This document shows positions 14,733 through 22,346 of a DNA stretch of 25,088 bases, in pieces. Each line of letters starts with the position of its first letter. Position 1 is the stretch's first letter. The stretch comes from an uncultured Bacilli bacterium (GTDB lineage: Bacteria > Bacillota_I > Bacilli_A > RF39 > UBA660), in contig CANQWJ010000002.1 of NCBI GenBank assembly GCA_947627525.1, positions 1 through 25,088 on the forward strand, written 5' to 3'. The notes under the pieces were generated by a model. That model saw nothing but the letters and a program-made list of their open reading frames with translations. It was not told where the DNA came from and made no database searches. Both the position numbers and the translations under genes were made by a program.

Positions 14733-14990
14733 ATGAAAGTATTAGAAAAAGGTTCAGGATGGCATTTAGACAAAAGATGTACAGGAAAGGGAAATGGTGG
14801 AGGAGGATGTGAGTCTCTACTAAGAGTTGAAATCGATGATCTCTTTACAACTCGCTCTTATGACTATGGCGGTGGCTGTGATACAGTTTATACATTTTGT
14901 TGTCCTGTTTGTGGTCAACTAACAGATGTTTCTGAAACAGAGTTACCATCTTATGTTAGAGATAAAGCATATGAAAAAAGAATAAGATAG
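14733..14990 (+). CDS. Small Gly-rich zinc-ribbon protein, conserved uncharacterised family
   Basis: 85 residues, 16 bases after the previous gene, with AAAGGAG before ATG 14733. Likely ligands are C16, C26 and the C-P-V-C knuckle at C57/C60; C49, C56 and H11 are further candidates. The G-K-G-N-G-G-G-G-C loop (18-26) and the following L-L-R-V-E belong to a small family I have seen in many gut bacteria with no assigned function. It is a paralog of the preceding protein with a Gly-rich insertion. Probably cytoplasmic. No terminator is visible between it and the phosphoribosyltransferase gene. Confidence 0.8.
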   Translation: MKVLEKGSGWHLDKRCTGKGNGGGGCESLLRVEIDDLFTTRSYDYGGGCDTVYTFCCPVCGQLTDVSETELPSYVRDKAYEKRIR

Positions 14991-15010
14991 AATAATAAAC
15001 TATAAGAATG

Positions 15011-15030
15011 ATAAATATTTATGTTATTAT
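15011..15030 (+). promoter_or_regulatory. Palindrome and extended -10 before the apt-like operon
   Basis: ATAAATATTTAT (15011-15022) is a perfect 12-base palindrome just upstream of TGTTATTAT (15022-15030), an extended -10 like element. Wider, ATAATAAAC (14992-15000) and GTTATTAT (15023-15030) form an imperfect inverted repeat around it. It sits where a repressor would block transcription of an operon whose second gene encodes an NrtR-like regulator. Promoter and operator roles are both inferred. Confidence 0.4.
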
Positions 15031-15050
15031 AAAGAAAAGGAGAAATATTT

Positions 15051-15626
15051 ATGAAAGAAATAAAAGAATTTAAAAACATATTATATCGCGTTGCCTTAGA
15101 CTGGCCTAATGATGGTGTTAACTTTGTTGATTTGACACCAACTTTAAATGATGCTGAAAGTTTTAGAGTTGTTGCAACTTCTCTTAAAGATAAGATTGTT
15201 GAAGAAAGTGGTGATATTGACTACATTGTTTCACCTGATGCAAGAGGATTTTTATGGGGAAGTTACATTGCTTCACTTTTACATAAACCATTAATTCCTA
15301 TTAGAAAAAAAGGTAAAATACCAGAAGAATTTGTTCAAGCAAGAACGAGTGATAAAACGGAATATTCTAGTATTGAATTAGATATTCCTGTTGTTGATTT
15401 AAATGGTAAAAAATGTGTTTTTGTCGATGATGTTTACGCAACTGGTGGTACTTATCGCGCATCACAAAAATTAGTTAAAGCAAGTGGTGGTACATTAGAT
15501 GATGCTTATGTTGTCTTAAACGTTTTACTCACTGAAGATAAAGTTAATGCTTTGATGACGAGTGATGAATTAGACATTTCAAAAAAACAAGAAGAGGAAA
15601 AACATAAAATTAAAATCATTAAGTAA
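15051..15626 (+). CDS. Adenine phosphoribosyltransferase-like protein
   Basis: 191-residue type I phosphoribosyltransferase. The PRPP-binding loop is V-F-V-D-D-V-Y-A-T-G-G-T (123-134), and A-R-G-F-L-W-G (64-70) with R-K-K-G-K-I-P (85-91) are the Apt signatures. Apt makes AMP from adenine and PRPP. It is about 15-20 residues longer than most Apt proteins at its charged C terminus, which may reflect a different base. Start ATG 15051 with AAGGAG. The next two genes are Nudix proteins, so a nicotinamide- or purine-nucleotide salvage role is plausible; substrate is not proven. Confidence 0.8.
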   Translation: MKEIKEFKNILYRVALDWPNDGVNFVDLTPTLNDAESFRVVATSLKDKIVEESGDIDYIVSPDARGFLWGSYIASLLHKPLIPIRKKGKIPEEFVQARTSDKTEYSSIELDIPVVDLNGKKCVFVDDVYATGGTYRASQKLVKASGGTLDDAYVVLNVLLTEDKVNALMTSDELDISKKQEEEKHKIKIIK

Positions 15627-15644
15627 AGTGAAGGAATGATTGAT

Positions 15645-16427
15645 ATGGATAATAGTTCCAAATGTAATTATGCGACTGATATACTTATTTATGCAATTGA
15701 TAGTCGTACTAATGATAATTGTCGCGGTCTACCCCAAAAATATTTTAGTATTCTATTAATTAAAAGAGATAAAGAGCCATTTAAGAATTCTTGGTGTTTA
15801 CCTGGAGGTTTTGTTAAGCAAGATGAAACTTCTTTTGAAGCAGCAATGCGTGTTTTAAAAAAGGAAACTAATTTAACTAATATTTATGTAGAACAATTAG
15901 GAATATTTGATGAAGTTCAAAGAGATCCAAGAGGAAGAGTTATATCAACTGCTTATATGGCCTTAATTGACAAGAATAGTATTAAAGATAAATTATCAGA
16001 GAATGCTTGTTGGTTTGATATTGATTTTGATGAAAAAGATAAAGTTATAAATTTAAACTTAGAAAATGAAGACAAAATTAAAGTACAAGTATCTAAAAAA
16101 TTAATTAATAAAGAAGCTAATCAATATTTATATTCTTTAAAAAATAGTGAAAACATTATGTCAGATCATGGTTTGATTATTACTAGAGGTATTATTGAAC
16201 TTCGTAAAAAAGCCGAAACTACTGATATCGTATTTAACTTAATGCCAAAAGAATTCACTATTGGAGAATTAAAACAGGTCTATGAAATAATCTTAGGAAA
16301 GAAATTAATTAATTCGGCATTTAGAAGAGTTATGGGTCCTAAAATTCAAATGATTGAAGAACAAGTTAAAACAGGAGGACATCGACCATCTAATTTATTT
16401 AAATATATAGGAAAGGAAAAAGAATAA
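15645..16427 (+). CDS. NrtR-like regulator: Nudix domain plus winged helix
   Basis: 260 residues. Of two in-frame ATGs (15636 and 15645) the second is better spaced from AAGGA (15631-15635). N-terminal Nudix domain (about 10-150) with box at 55-77; glutamates expected at box positions 16 and 19 are V70 and K73 and the late Gly is N76, so hydrolysis is probably weak. The C-terminal part (about 195-260), with F-T-I-G-E-L-K-Q-V-Y-E and F-R-R, is the winged-helix DNA-binding domain of NrtR regulators, which sense ADP-ribose or related metabolites and control NAD genes. It could regulate its own operon. NrtR identity is by architecture; the exact regulon is unknown. Confidence 0.75.
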   Translation: MDNSSKCNYATDILIYAIDSRTNDNCRGLPQKYFSILLIKRDKEPFKNSWCLPGGFVKQDETSFEAAMRVLKKETNLTNIYVEQLGIFDEVQRDPRGRVISTAYMALIDKNSIKDKLSENACWFDIDFDEKDKVINLNLENEDKIKVQVSKKLINKEANQYLYSLKNSENIMSDHGLIITRGIIELRKKAETTDIVFNLMPKEFTIGELKQVYEIILGKKLINSAFRRVMGPKIQMIEEQVKTGGHRPSNLFKYIGKEKE

Positions 16428-16960
16428 TGGTTCAAGAACTTATAGACCAATTTGATGAACAAGGTAATTACATTGGAACAATTGATAAAAAGATTGCCCA
16501 TCAAAAAGGTTTGTGGCATAAAGCAGTCCATGTATGGATAATTAATGATAATGATGAAATAATGTTACAATATCGTTGTTCCAAAAAAGACTTTTTTCCA
16601 GATATTTGGGATGTTTCTTTTGCTGGTCATATTGATAGTGGTGAGACAAGTATTGATGCTGCTATAAGAGAAGGAAAAGAAGAATTAGGATTAGATATTA
16701 AAAGCGATGAATTAAAGTTTCTATTTACGGTAAAAGAAAAATTAAAATATAAAGAAATAATCAGTAATGAATTTGTTGATGTCTTTCTTTTAAGAAAAAA
16801 TATTGATTTAGAAAAATTAACCCTTCAAGATATAGAAGTTAGTAAAGTTAAATATATAAAAATAGATAAGTTCCTTAAAAATAGAAATAATTCAAAAGAA
16901 AATATAATGTATCACGAATATGTTTATAATGATTTAAAAAGAGTATTAGAGAATAGATAA
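16427..16960 (+). CDS. Nudix hydrolase, isopentenyl-diphosphate isomerase/YfcD-like
   Basis: 177 residues. The Nudix box at 67-89 is canonical: G-H-I-D-S-G-E, seven residues, R-E-G-K-E-E-L-G-L, so it should bind metal and hydrolyse a nucleoside-diphosphate-type bond. The beginning (I-D-Q-F-D-E-Q-G, then a W-H-K-A-V-H-V-W strand) resembles the IDI/YfcD subgroup, in which the N terminus covers the substrate. Its start overlaps the preceding stop by one base (TAATG), so the two Nudix genes are coupled. Hydrolase rather than isomerase is favoured because of the intact box and the context. Confidence 0.8.
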   Translation: MVQELIDQFDEQGNYIGTIDKKIAHQKGLWHKAVHVWIINDNDEIMLQYRCSKKDFFPDIWDVSFAGHIDSGETSIDAAIREGKEELGLDIKSDELKFLFTVKEKLKYKEIISNEFVDVFLLRKNIDLEKLTLQDIEVSKVKYIKIDKFLKNRNNSKENIMYHEYVYNDLKRVLENR

Positions 16961-16973
16961 TCTATTCTTTTTT
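16950..16973 (+). terminator. Terminator whose loop is the stop codon
   Basis: AGAATAGA (16950-16957), TAA (16958-16960, stop of the Nudix gene), TCTATTCT (16961-16968), then T run to 16973. The stem overlaps the last codons of the gene. Confidence 0.8.
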
Positions 16974-16974
16974 A

Positions 16975-17003
16975 TTGAATTGATTTAAAAAATGTTGTAA
17001 ACT
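16975..17003 (+). promoter_or_regulatory. Possible promoter of the acyl-CoA ligase gene
   Basis: TTGAAT (16975-16980), 17 bases, TAAACT (16998-17003). Neither box is perfect. It would give a leader of about 135 bases containing the hairpin at 17026-17088. Confidence 0.35.
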
Positions 17004-17025
17004 AAAAATGAATAGAATAAAAAGG

Positions 17026-17088
17026 AAAATAGTTTTAACTGATAGAACATTTAAAATAAAATGTTTTGTATTATGCTGAAACTATTTT
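17026..17088 (+). promoter_or_regulatory. Structured 5' leader hairpin
   Basis: AAAATAGTTT (17026-17035) pairs perfectly with AAACTATTTT (17079-17088), enclosing a second stem AACATTT (17046-17052) with AAATGTT (17059-17065). The outer stem ends in a T-rich stretch, so it could act as an attenuator. It lies 57 bases before the acyl-CoA ligase start. No known riboswitch core is recognisable, and the outer stem is all A-T apart from one G-C pair. Confidence 0.4.
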
Positions 17089-17144
17089 TATTATTATAGG
17101 AAAAATTATATTAATGAATAATAATATAGTTATGGAGGAAAAAT

Positions 17145-18995
17145 ATGGCATTAGAAGAATATAGAAAGCATGTAGCAAACTTATCAATTAATGAACAAAA
17201 ATTAAGAGATTTATACTTAAGAGATTTAACTTTGGGTAAAATACAAGGTCCACCAACAGGATATGCAAGTTTAGATAAGCCTTGGTTAAAGTATTATAGT
17301 GAAGAAAATATAGTGTCAGAAATATCTGATAAATCTTGTTATGATGTTTTAGTAGATAGTTGTAACAAGCATCCAAATTTGTATGCTATTGAATACTTGG
17401 GTAGAAAGATAACTTATAAAGAATTACTTAAAAATGTTGATAAGGTGGCAGACGCATTTTATAATTTAGGAGTTAGAAAAGGAGATATTGTAAGTTTTTT
17501 AGTTGTAAATGCTCCAGAAGTAGTTTACTCATTTTATGCTTTAAACAAAATTGGTGCGATTCCTAATATGGTAGATTTAAGAAGTAATACAAAAGCTTTG
17601 GTAAATTATTTGAATGAAGTTAAATCAAAATATGTTGTTGCTATAGATGTTTGTTTACCTTCTTTATATGACGCGGTTCCAGAAACAGTAGTAGATAAGG
17701 TAATATTATTATCTCCAACGAATTCTGCTGCTTTACCAATAAAATTGATTAGTAAAATGGGAAACACTAAACTGCGTAAGTCGGTTAAAGAAAATGAACA
17801 GTATATAGACTGGGAAGATTTTTATAATCAAGATAAAGTTAAGGGAATATCTACTAATTTAGATTACAAACCAACAGATCCTGCGGCAATTGTTCATACT
17901 GGGGGAACAACAGGAGTACCAAAAGGTGTAATTCTATCAAATTATAATTTTAATGCCGTTGTTGCACAAGTTATTAATTCCCCAATAGATATGAAAGAAA
18001 AAGATAAGTTTTTAAATATATTAGTTCCATTTGTTGCTTATGGTTTGGCATTGGGAATGCATGCTCCTATGTCTATTGGTTGGGATTCTGTTTTAATTCC
18101 AAAATTTTCTCCATCAGAAATGCCAAAATTGATGGTAAAACACAAACCATCTGGTGTGATGGGGATTCAAACGTATTACGAACCTTTGTTAACTTCTGAT
18201 AGAGTTGATTATTCTAATGTTAAGGTAATGCTTATGGGAGGAATGCCAACAAAAGAAGAGTTTGAAATTCAATTCAATCAAAAAGTTAAAGAAAATAATG
18301 GACAATTTCAAGTTAGTAAAGGATATAGTATGACCGAAGCTAGTTCTTGTGCTACATGCTCTTTGGATAATGCAAATGAAATAGGTAGTAATGGTGTTCC
18401 TCTTGTTAAGACTACAATTGCCGCTTTTGATCCATTAACATGCGATGAAGTGGGATTTAATAAACTAGGTGAAATATGCATTAATTCACCTACAATAATG
18501 TCTGAATATTATTCTAATCCAGAAGCAACAAAAGATGTTATAAAAAAACATTCTGATGGTAAGATATGGGTTCATTCTGGAGATATAGGATATGTTACTG
18601 AAAATGGTTTTGTATACATTGTTGATAGAATTAAAAGAATGATTATTCGTAGTGGATATAAAGTATTTCCTTCTGAAATTGAAAATGTTTTTTTAAAGCA
18701 TCCTGAAATCGAGAGTTGTGCTGTTGTAGCAGTGGATGATGATGTAGATAATAAAGCTCCAATGGCTCATATTGTATTGAAAGACAAAGATTGTTCAGAA
18801 GAAAAAATGAAAAAAGTTACGGAAGATTTAGATGGATACATTGAAAAGTATGGATTGCCACCATATTTTAAGCCAGTGTCTTATAAATTTAGAGATTCTT
18901 TACCATTAACGAATATAGGAAAAATTGATTTTGTTTCTCTAGAAAATGAAAGTGCTAAAGGACATGTTAAAACTAAAGAATATAAAACAAAGTAG
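17145..18995 (+). CDS. AMP-forming acyl-CoA synthetase/ligase
   Basis: 616-residue ANL-superfamily enzyme that activates a carboxylic acid as acyl-AMP, usually then passing it to CoA. P-loop T-G-G-T-T-G-V-P-K-G (252-261); G-Y-S-M-T-E-A-S adenine-binding motif (near 393); S-G-D-I-G-Y and D-R-I-K-R-M-I-I-R-S-G hinge region (near 478-505); and an A10-like catalytic Lys in N-I-G-K-I-D-F near the C terminus. The N-terminal P-P-T-G-Y-A-S-L-D-K-P-W element occurs in a clostridial subgroup. Substrate is uncertain, medium- or long-chain fatty acid being likely. Ribosome binding site GGAGG is well spaced before ATG 17145. A single-gene unit with structured leader and own terminator. Confidence 0.85.
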   Translation: MALEEYRKHVANLSINEQKLRDLYLRDLTLGKIQGPPTGYASLDKPWLKYYSEENIVSEISDKSCYDVLVDSCNKHPNLYAIEYLGRKITYKELLKNVDKVADAFYNLGVRKGDIVSFLVVNAPEVVYSFYALNKIGAIPNMVDLRSNTKALVNYLNEVKSKYVVAIDVCLPSLYDAVPETVVDKVILLSPTNSAALPIKLISKMGNTKLRKSVKENEQYIDWEDFYNQDKVKGISTNLDYKPTDPAAIVHTGGTTGVPKGVILSNYNFNAVVAQVINSPIDMKEKDKFLNILVPFVAYGLALGMHAPMSIGWDSVLIPKFSPSEMPKLMVKHKPSGVMGIQTYYEPLLTSDRVDYSNVKVMLMGGMPTKEEFEIQFNQKVKENNGQFQVSKGYSMTEASSCATCSLDNANEIGSNGVPLVKTTIAAFDPLTCDEVGFNKLGEICINSPTIMSEYYSNPEATKDVIKKHSDGKIWVHSGDIGYVTENGFVYIVDRIKRMIIRSGYKVFPSEIENVFLKHPEIESCAVVAVDDDVDNKAPMAHIVLKDKDCSEEKMKKVTEDLDGYIEKYGLPPYFKPVSYKFRDSLPLTNIGKIDFVSLENESAKGHVKTKEYKTK

Positions 18996-19018
18996 AATTA
19001 AATAGTTCTACTTTTTTT
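18989..19018 (+). terminator. Terminator overlapping the stop codon
   Basis: AAAGTAGAA (18989-18997) and TTCTACTTT (19006-19014) form a perfect nine-base stem followed by T run to 19018. The ligase stop TAG (18993-18995) lies within the left arm. Confidence 0.8.
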
Positions 19019-19026
19019 ATTTATTA

Positions 19027-19035
19027 TGATATAAT
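19027..19035 (+). promoter_or_regulatory. Extended -10 promoter of the hybrid kinase gene
   Basis: TGATATAAT at 19027-19035 (TG, one base, TATAAT). The -35 would lie inside the preceding terminator stem and is weak. The leader before ATG 19056 is very short. Confidence 0.55.
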
Positions 19036-19055
19036 CATAATAGTGGTGACCCGTT

Positions 19056-21389
19056 ATGAACTATTATATTTACTTTACTATTTCTGCACTTATAATATTA
19101 ATATTGTTTGCTATTATTTATTTTCTTAAGCCAAGACTAGAAAATTATGACAATAAAATTTATTCAGTCTTAATAATTATTACAATAGTGAGTTGTTTAG
19201 TTGAAATAAGTATGATGTTCACCTCTAAAGTGATGAATACCATGCCCATTTTAAATACTATAGCTGCAAAAGGATATTTAGTAATATGTGAGATGTGGAT
19301 TTTTTTTCTAACATGTTATACAATGACTGTTACTTTTCAAGACCGTGGTATAGAGGAAAAAAAGAGATATAAAAGTTATTCGTTGCTTTTTTTATTTGTT
19401 GCATTAAGTATGATAGTAACAATTATGTTACCAATATATTATTACTATGGTGATAATAAAAATATTTATTTATATACTTATGGTCCTAGTACAAAAATGG
19501 TTTTTGTAGTAGGAGTTACTTGTATTATTACAAACTTTATCTATATTTTTAAAAATGGTTATAATTTAAAAAATAAAAAAATAATTCCAATTTATTTATA
19601 TATTATATTAAGTCTAATTGTTAGCTTTTTACAGCAAATTGAACCATCAATGACACTTATATCATATGTAGAAATACTAATTGTTATATTAATGTATTTT
19701 ACTATTGAAAATCCTGATGTTAAAATGATTCAAAAACTTGAAATCGCCAAAGATGCTGCTGATAAAGCTAATGCTGCTAAGACTGACTTCTTAAGCAATA
19801 TGTCACATGAAATTCGTACTCCTTTAAATGCTATTGTTGGTTTTAGTGATGAAATAGAACAATCATCAACTTTGGAAGATGCTAAAGAAAATGCTAAAGA
19901 TATTATTAGTGCTTCAAATACCTTATTGGAAATAGTTAATAGTATTCTTGATATTTCAAAGATTGAAGCTGGTAAACTAGAAATTATTAATTCTGATTAT
20001 AATCCAAAGGAAGTGTTTACTGATCTTGCTAAGTTAGTTACTCCTAAAATGCAAGAGAAAGCCCTTGATTTTCAAGTATCAATAGCTGAAGATTTACCTA
20101 ATACTTTGTATGGAGATAAAGCTAATATTAAGAAAGTCGTCACTAATTTACTTAGCAATGCTTATAAATATACCGATAAAGGTTTTGTAAAATACACTGT
20201 TAGTTGTGTTAAAAAAGATAATAATTGTCGTTTAATTATTTCTGTTGAAGATTCTGGTCGTGGAATGAAAGCCGAAAATGTTGATAAGTTATTTACTAAG
20301 TTTCAAAGAATTGATGAAGATAGAAATACTACTATTGAAGGAACTGGTTTAGGACTTGCCTTAACTAAACAATTACTTGAATTAATGGGTGGTAATATTA
20401 TTGTTCATACTGTTTATGGCGAGGGATCTAAATTCACTGCAACTCTTGATCAAAGAATTGATAATGTTGATTTAAAAGAAGAAGTTAATGTTCCTGATAC
20501 AATAGATTTAAGTAATAAACACATTTTAGTTGTTGATGATAATCCATTGAATCTTAAAGTAGCAACTAAACTTCTTCAAAGATATAATGCCCTTGTTGAA
20601 TGTTGTGAAAGTGGTTTTGCTTGTATTGATAAAGTACAAGCTGGTGAAAAGTTTGACCTTATTCTGATGGATGATATGATGCCTAAAATGAGTGGTACAG
20701 AAGCATTTAAAAAACTAAAAGAAATATCTTCTTTCAACATGCCAGTTATTGTTTTAACAGCTAATGCTATAACGGGTATGCGTGAAAAATATCTTGGTGA
20801 AGGATTTACTGACTATTTATCTAAACCAATTGAAAAAGAAGCAATGATTAAGTCATTTAATCACATCTTTAAAAATACAACTACTGTTACTGAAAAAACA
20901 GATGAAAAGACAAGTTTAGAAATTAATGGTACTCTTAATAATGATACAAATGAGAAAAAAGTTATTGAAGAAACGACACCTGTTGAAGTAAAACCGACTC
21001 CTACTCCAGTTTTAACAACTGAAAATAATCACACTAAAGAGTTCCTCGAATCAAATAATATTGATGTTAACCATGGACTTGAACTTTTAGGTGATATGGA
21101 ATTATATGATGAAACAATGGAAGACTTTGTTAAAGAGATGGAGAATCGTCTTCCTAAATTACAAGAATATAAAGATAATAGTGATATGCCTAATTATGCT
21201 ATCTTAGTTCATGCGATAAAGAGTGATTGTAAATATCTAGGTATCATGTCTTTAGCTGATATGAATTATGAACATGAACTAAAAAGTAAGGCTAATGATG
21301 TAGACTATGTTAATAATAACTATGAAAAGCTTATTGATAATATTAATAAATATTTAATAATATGTAAACAATATTTGGGAAAGGATTGA
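19056..21389 (+). CDS. Hybrid sensor histidine kinase: 7TM, HisKA, HATPase, receiver, Hpt
   Basis: 777 residues. Seven hydrophobic segments (about 5-24, 36-54, 66-92, 110-128, 147-165, 177-193, 200-217) form the sensor, resembling the 7TM N-terminal kinase module. HisKA has the phosphoacceptor H251 in S-H-E-I-R-T-P-L. The ATPase domain has the N-box (N364/N368), D-S-G-R-G-M, and G-T-G-L-G-L. The receiver domain (about 500-608) has phosphoacceptor D539 and K590. A Pro/Thr/Glu-rich linker leads to a C-terminal Hpt-like domain (about 665-777) with likely H719 in L-V-H-A-I-K-S-D. This is a full internal His-Asp-His relay. No separate response regulator is encoded nearby, so its output is elsewhere. 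The signal is unknown. Confidence 0.9.
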   Translation: MNYYIYFTISALIILILFAIIYFLKPRLENYDNKIYSVLIIITIVSCLVEISMMFTSKVMNTMPILNTIAAKGYLVICEMWIFFLTCYTMTVTFQDRGIEEKKRYKSYSLLFLFVALSMIVTIMLPIYYYYGDNKNIYLYTYGPSTKMVFVVGVTCIITNFIYIFKNGYNLKNKKIIPIYLYIILSLIVSFLQQIEPSMTLISYVEILIVILMYFTIENPDVKMIQKLEIAKDAADKANAAKTDFLSNMSHEIRTPLNAIVGFSDEIEQSSTLEDAKENAKDIISASNTLLEIVNSILDISKIEAGKLEIINSDYNPKEVFTDLAKLVTPKMQEKALDFQVSIAEDLPNTLYGDKANIKKVVTNLLSNAYKYTDKGFVKYTVSCVKKDNNCRLIISVEDSGRGMKAENVDKLFTKFQRIDEDRNTTIEGTGLGLALTKQLLELMGGNIIVHTVYGEGSKFTATLDQRIDNVDLKEEVNVPDTIDLSNKHILVVDDNPLNLKVATKLLQRYNALVECCESGFACIDKVQAGEKFDLILMDDMMPKMSGTEAFKKLKEISSFNMPVIVLTANAITGMREKYLGEGFTDYLSKPIEKEAMIKSFNHIFKNTTTVTEKTDEKTSLEINGTLNNDTNEKKVIEETTPVEVKPTPTPVLTTENNHTKEFLESNNIDVNHGLELLGDMELYDETMEDFVKEMENRLPKLQEYKDNSDMPNYAILVHAIKSDCKYLGIMSLADMNYEHELKSKANDVDYVNNNYEKLIDNINKYLIICKQYLGKD

Positions 21390-21415
21390 TTATTCTTTCT
21401 TTTTTCTTCTATAAT
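21386..21415 (+). promoter_or_regulatory. Promoter of the ADP-ribosyltransferase-like gene
   Basis: TTGATT (21386-21391) overlaps the kinase stop codon; 18 bases later TATAAT (21410-21415). It lies 15 bases before ATG 21431, with GTGGTGA as ribosome binding site. It could give expression independent of the kinase gene. Confidence 0.55.
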
Positions 21416-21430
21416 TAAAGTGGTGATAAT

Positions 21431-22180
21431 ATGGCGATAGGTGAAAGTAAATATGTCAATACATTGTTTCAATTTATTGATGATCAAAGTAAAACCGATA
21501 TAGAAAATTTTATTCTAAATAGTTTAATGAAAAATTATGAAGAGTTTACAGATCTCAATTATGTACAAGCATTATTTACTACGTCTAATGATTTATCTGA
21601 AGAAGAATTATTGTCTTTAAGACAATATTCAGGAACTGATTTTAGACATATTAATTCGGCATTGAGAGATACTTGGACTTATGAAAAAAATGGTAATATT
21701 TCTAATAAACAAAGATATGAAGAAGATGGTCGTAATATATCAAAAATTATTTCTGATCATCCTACTTATTGTGGTAACTTTAAAGCATATCGGGGAGTCA
21801 GTATTGGATACTTTAAAGATTATGGAATAACTTCTTTAGAAGATTTAGAAACTATGCGAGGAAAATTTATGTTTGACAGAGGTTTTATTAGTACATCATT
21901 AATAGAAAAAAATTGTTTTTTTCAAAAAGAAAACACGCTAGGACTTAATTATAATGTTAAGATAGAATATTTAATTCCTGATAGTTTTGGTGATGGGATG
22001 TATCTTGGAAATAATACTAGCTCATCATATAATCCTGAACAGAGTGAATATTTAATAAATGCTGGTAATATGTCTAGAGTAACTAATGTTAAAATTGAGG
22101 GAGACACAGCTGTTTTAACAGCTGTTATGATACCCAAATCAATATATGATGAATACTATAAACATCAGAATCAATATTAA
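21431..22180 (+). CDS. Mono-ADP-ribosyltransferase-like protein (R-S-E class, QxE)
   Basis: 249 residues resembling the ADP-ribosyltransferase exoenzyme fold, which moves ADP-ribose from NAD to a target. Visible motifs in order: Y-S-G-T-D-F-R-H-I-N-S-A-L-R (66-79) as in the region before the catalytic Arg of these toxins; A-Y-R-G-V with R121; R-G-F-I-S-T-S-L with S-T-S at 154-156; and Q204-S-E206-Y-L-I, so the final motif is Q-x-E, as in C3-type transferases, with E203 also close by. No signal peptide is seen, so it acts inside the cell or leaves by an unknown route. No immunity gene is obvious beside it. It could be a toxin, a phage- or defence-type modifier, or a housekeeping regulator. Family call is by motif reading only. 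Confidence 0.75.
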   Translation: MAIGESKYVNTLFQFIDDQSKTDIENFILNSLMKNYEEFTDLNYVQALFTTSNDLSEEELLSLRQYSGTDFRHINSALRDTWTYEKNGNISNKQRYEEDGRNISKIISDHPTYCGNFKAYRGVSIGYFKDYGITSLEDLETMRGKFMFDRGFISTSLIEKNCFFQKENTLGLNYNVKIEYLIPDSFGDGMYLGNNTSSSYNPEQSEYLINAGNMSRVTNVKIEGDTAVLTAVMIPKSIYDEYYKHQNQY

Positions 22181-22240
22181 AAATAATTATTGATAAATTG
22201 TTAATATCATTTATTTAAAAAATATATTTTTATTATTTCG

Positions 22241-22269
22241 GTGTCAAATGGAATAGTTTATGTTATAAT
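22241..22269 (+). promoter_or_regulatory. Promoter of the split TPR-like gene
   Basis: GTGTCA (22241-22246), 17 bases, then TATAAT (22264-22269) with an extended TGT before it. The leader to ATG 22347 is about 70 bases. The gap 22181-22346 otherwise holds only AT-rich sequence. Confidence 0.6.
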
Positions 22270-22346
22270 ATGCCAATATATGAATTAGTAATTAAAAAAT
22301 TGAATTGTTATTAGTGGAAAAATTAAAAAAATTGTAGGTGAAGTAA

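Noticed and set aside
16427..16960. Calling this gene isopentenyl-diphosphate isomerase
   Set aside because: The N terminus resembles that subgroup, but the Nudix box is fully canonical for hydrolysis and the neighbours concern nucleotides, not isoprenoids.
17008..17079. A 23-codon open frame (M-N-R-I-K-R-K-I-V...) inside the leader of the acyl-CoA ligase
   Set aside because: There is no ribosome binding site before its ATG and it lies inside the hairpin; it is more likely part of the RNA structure than a leader peptide.
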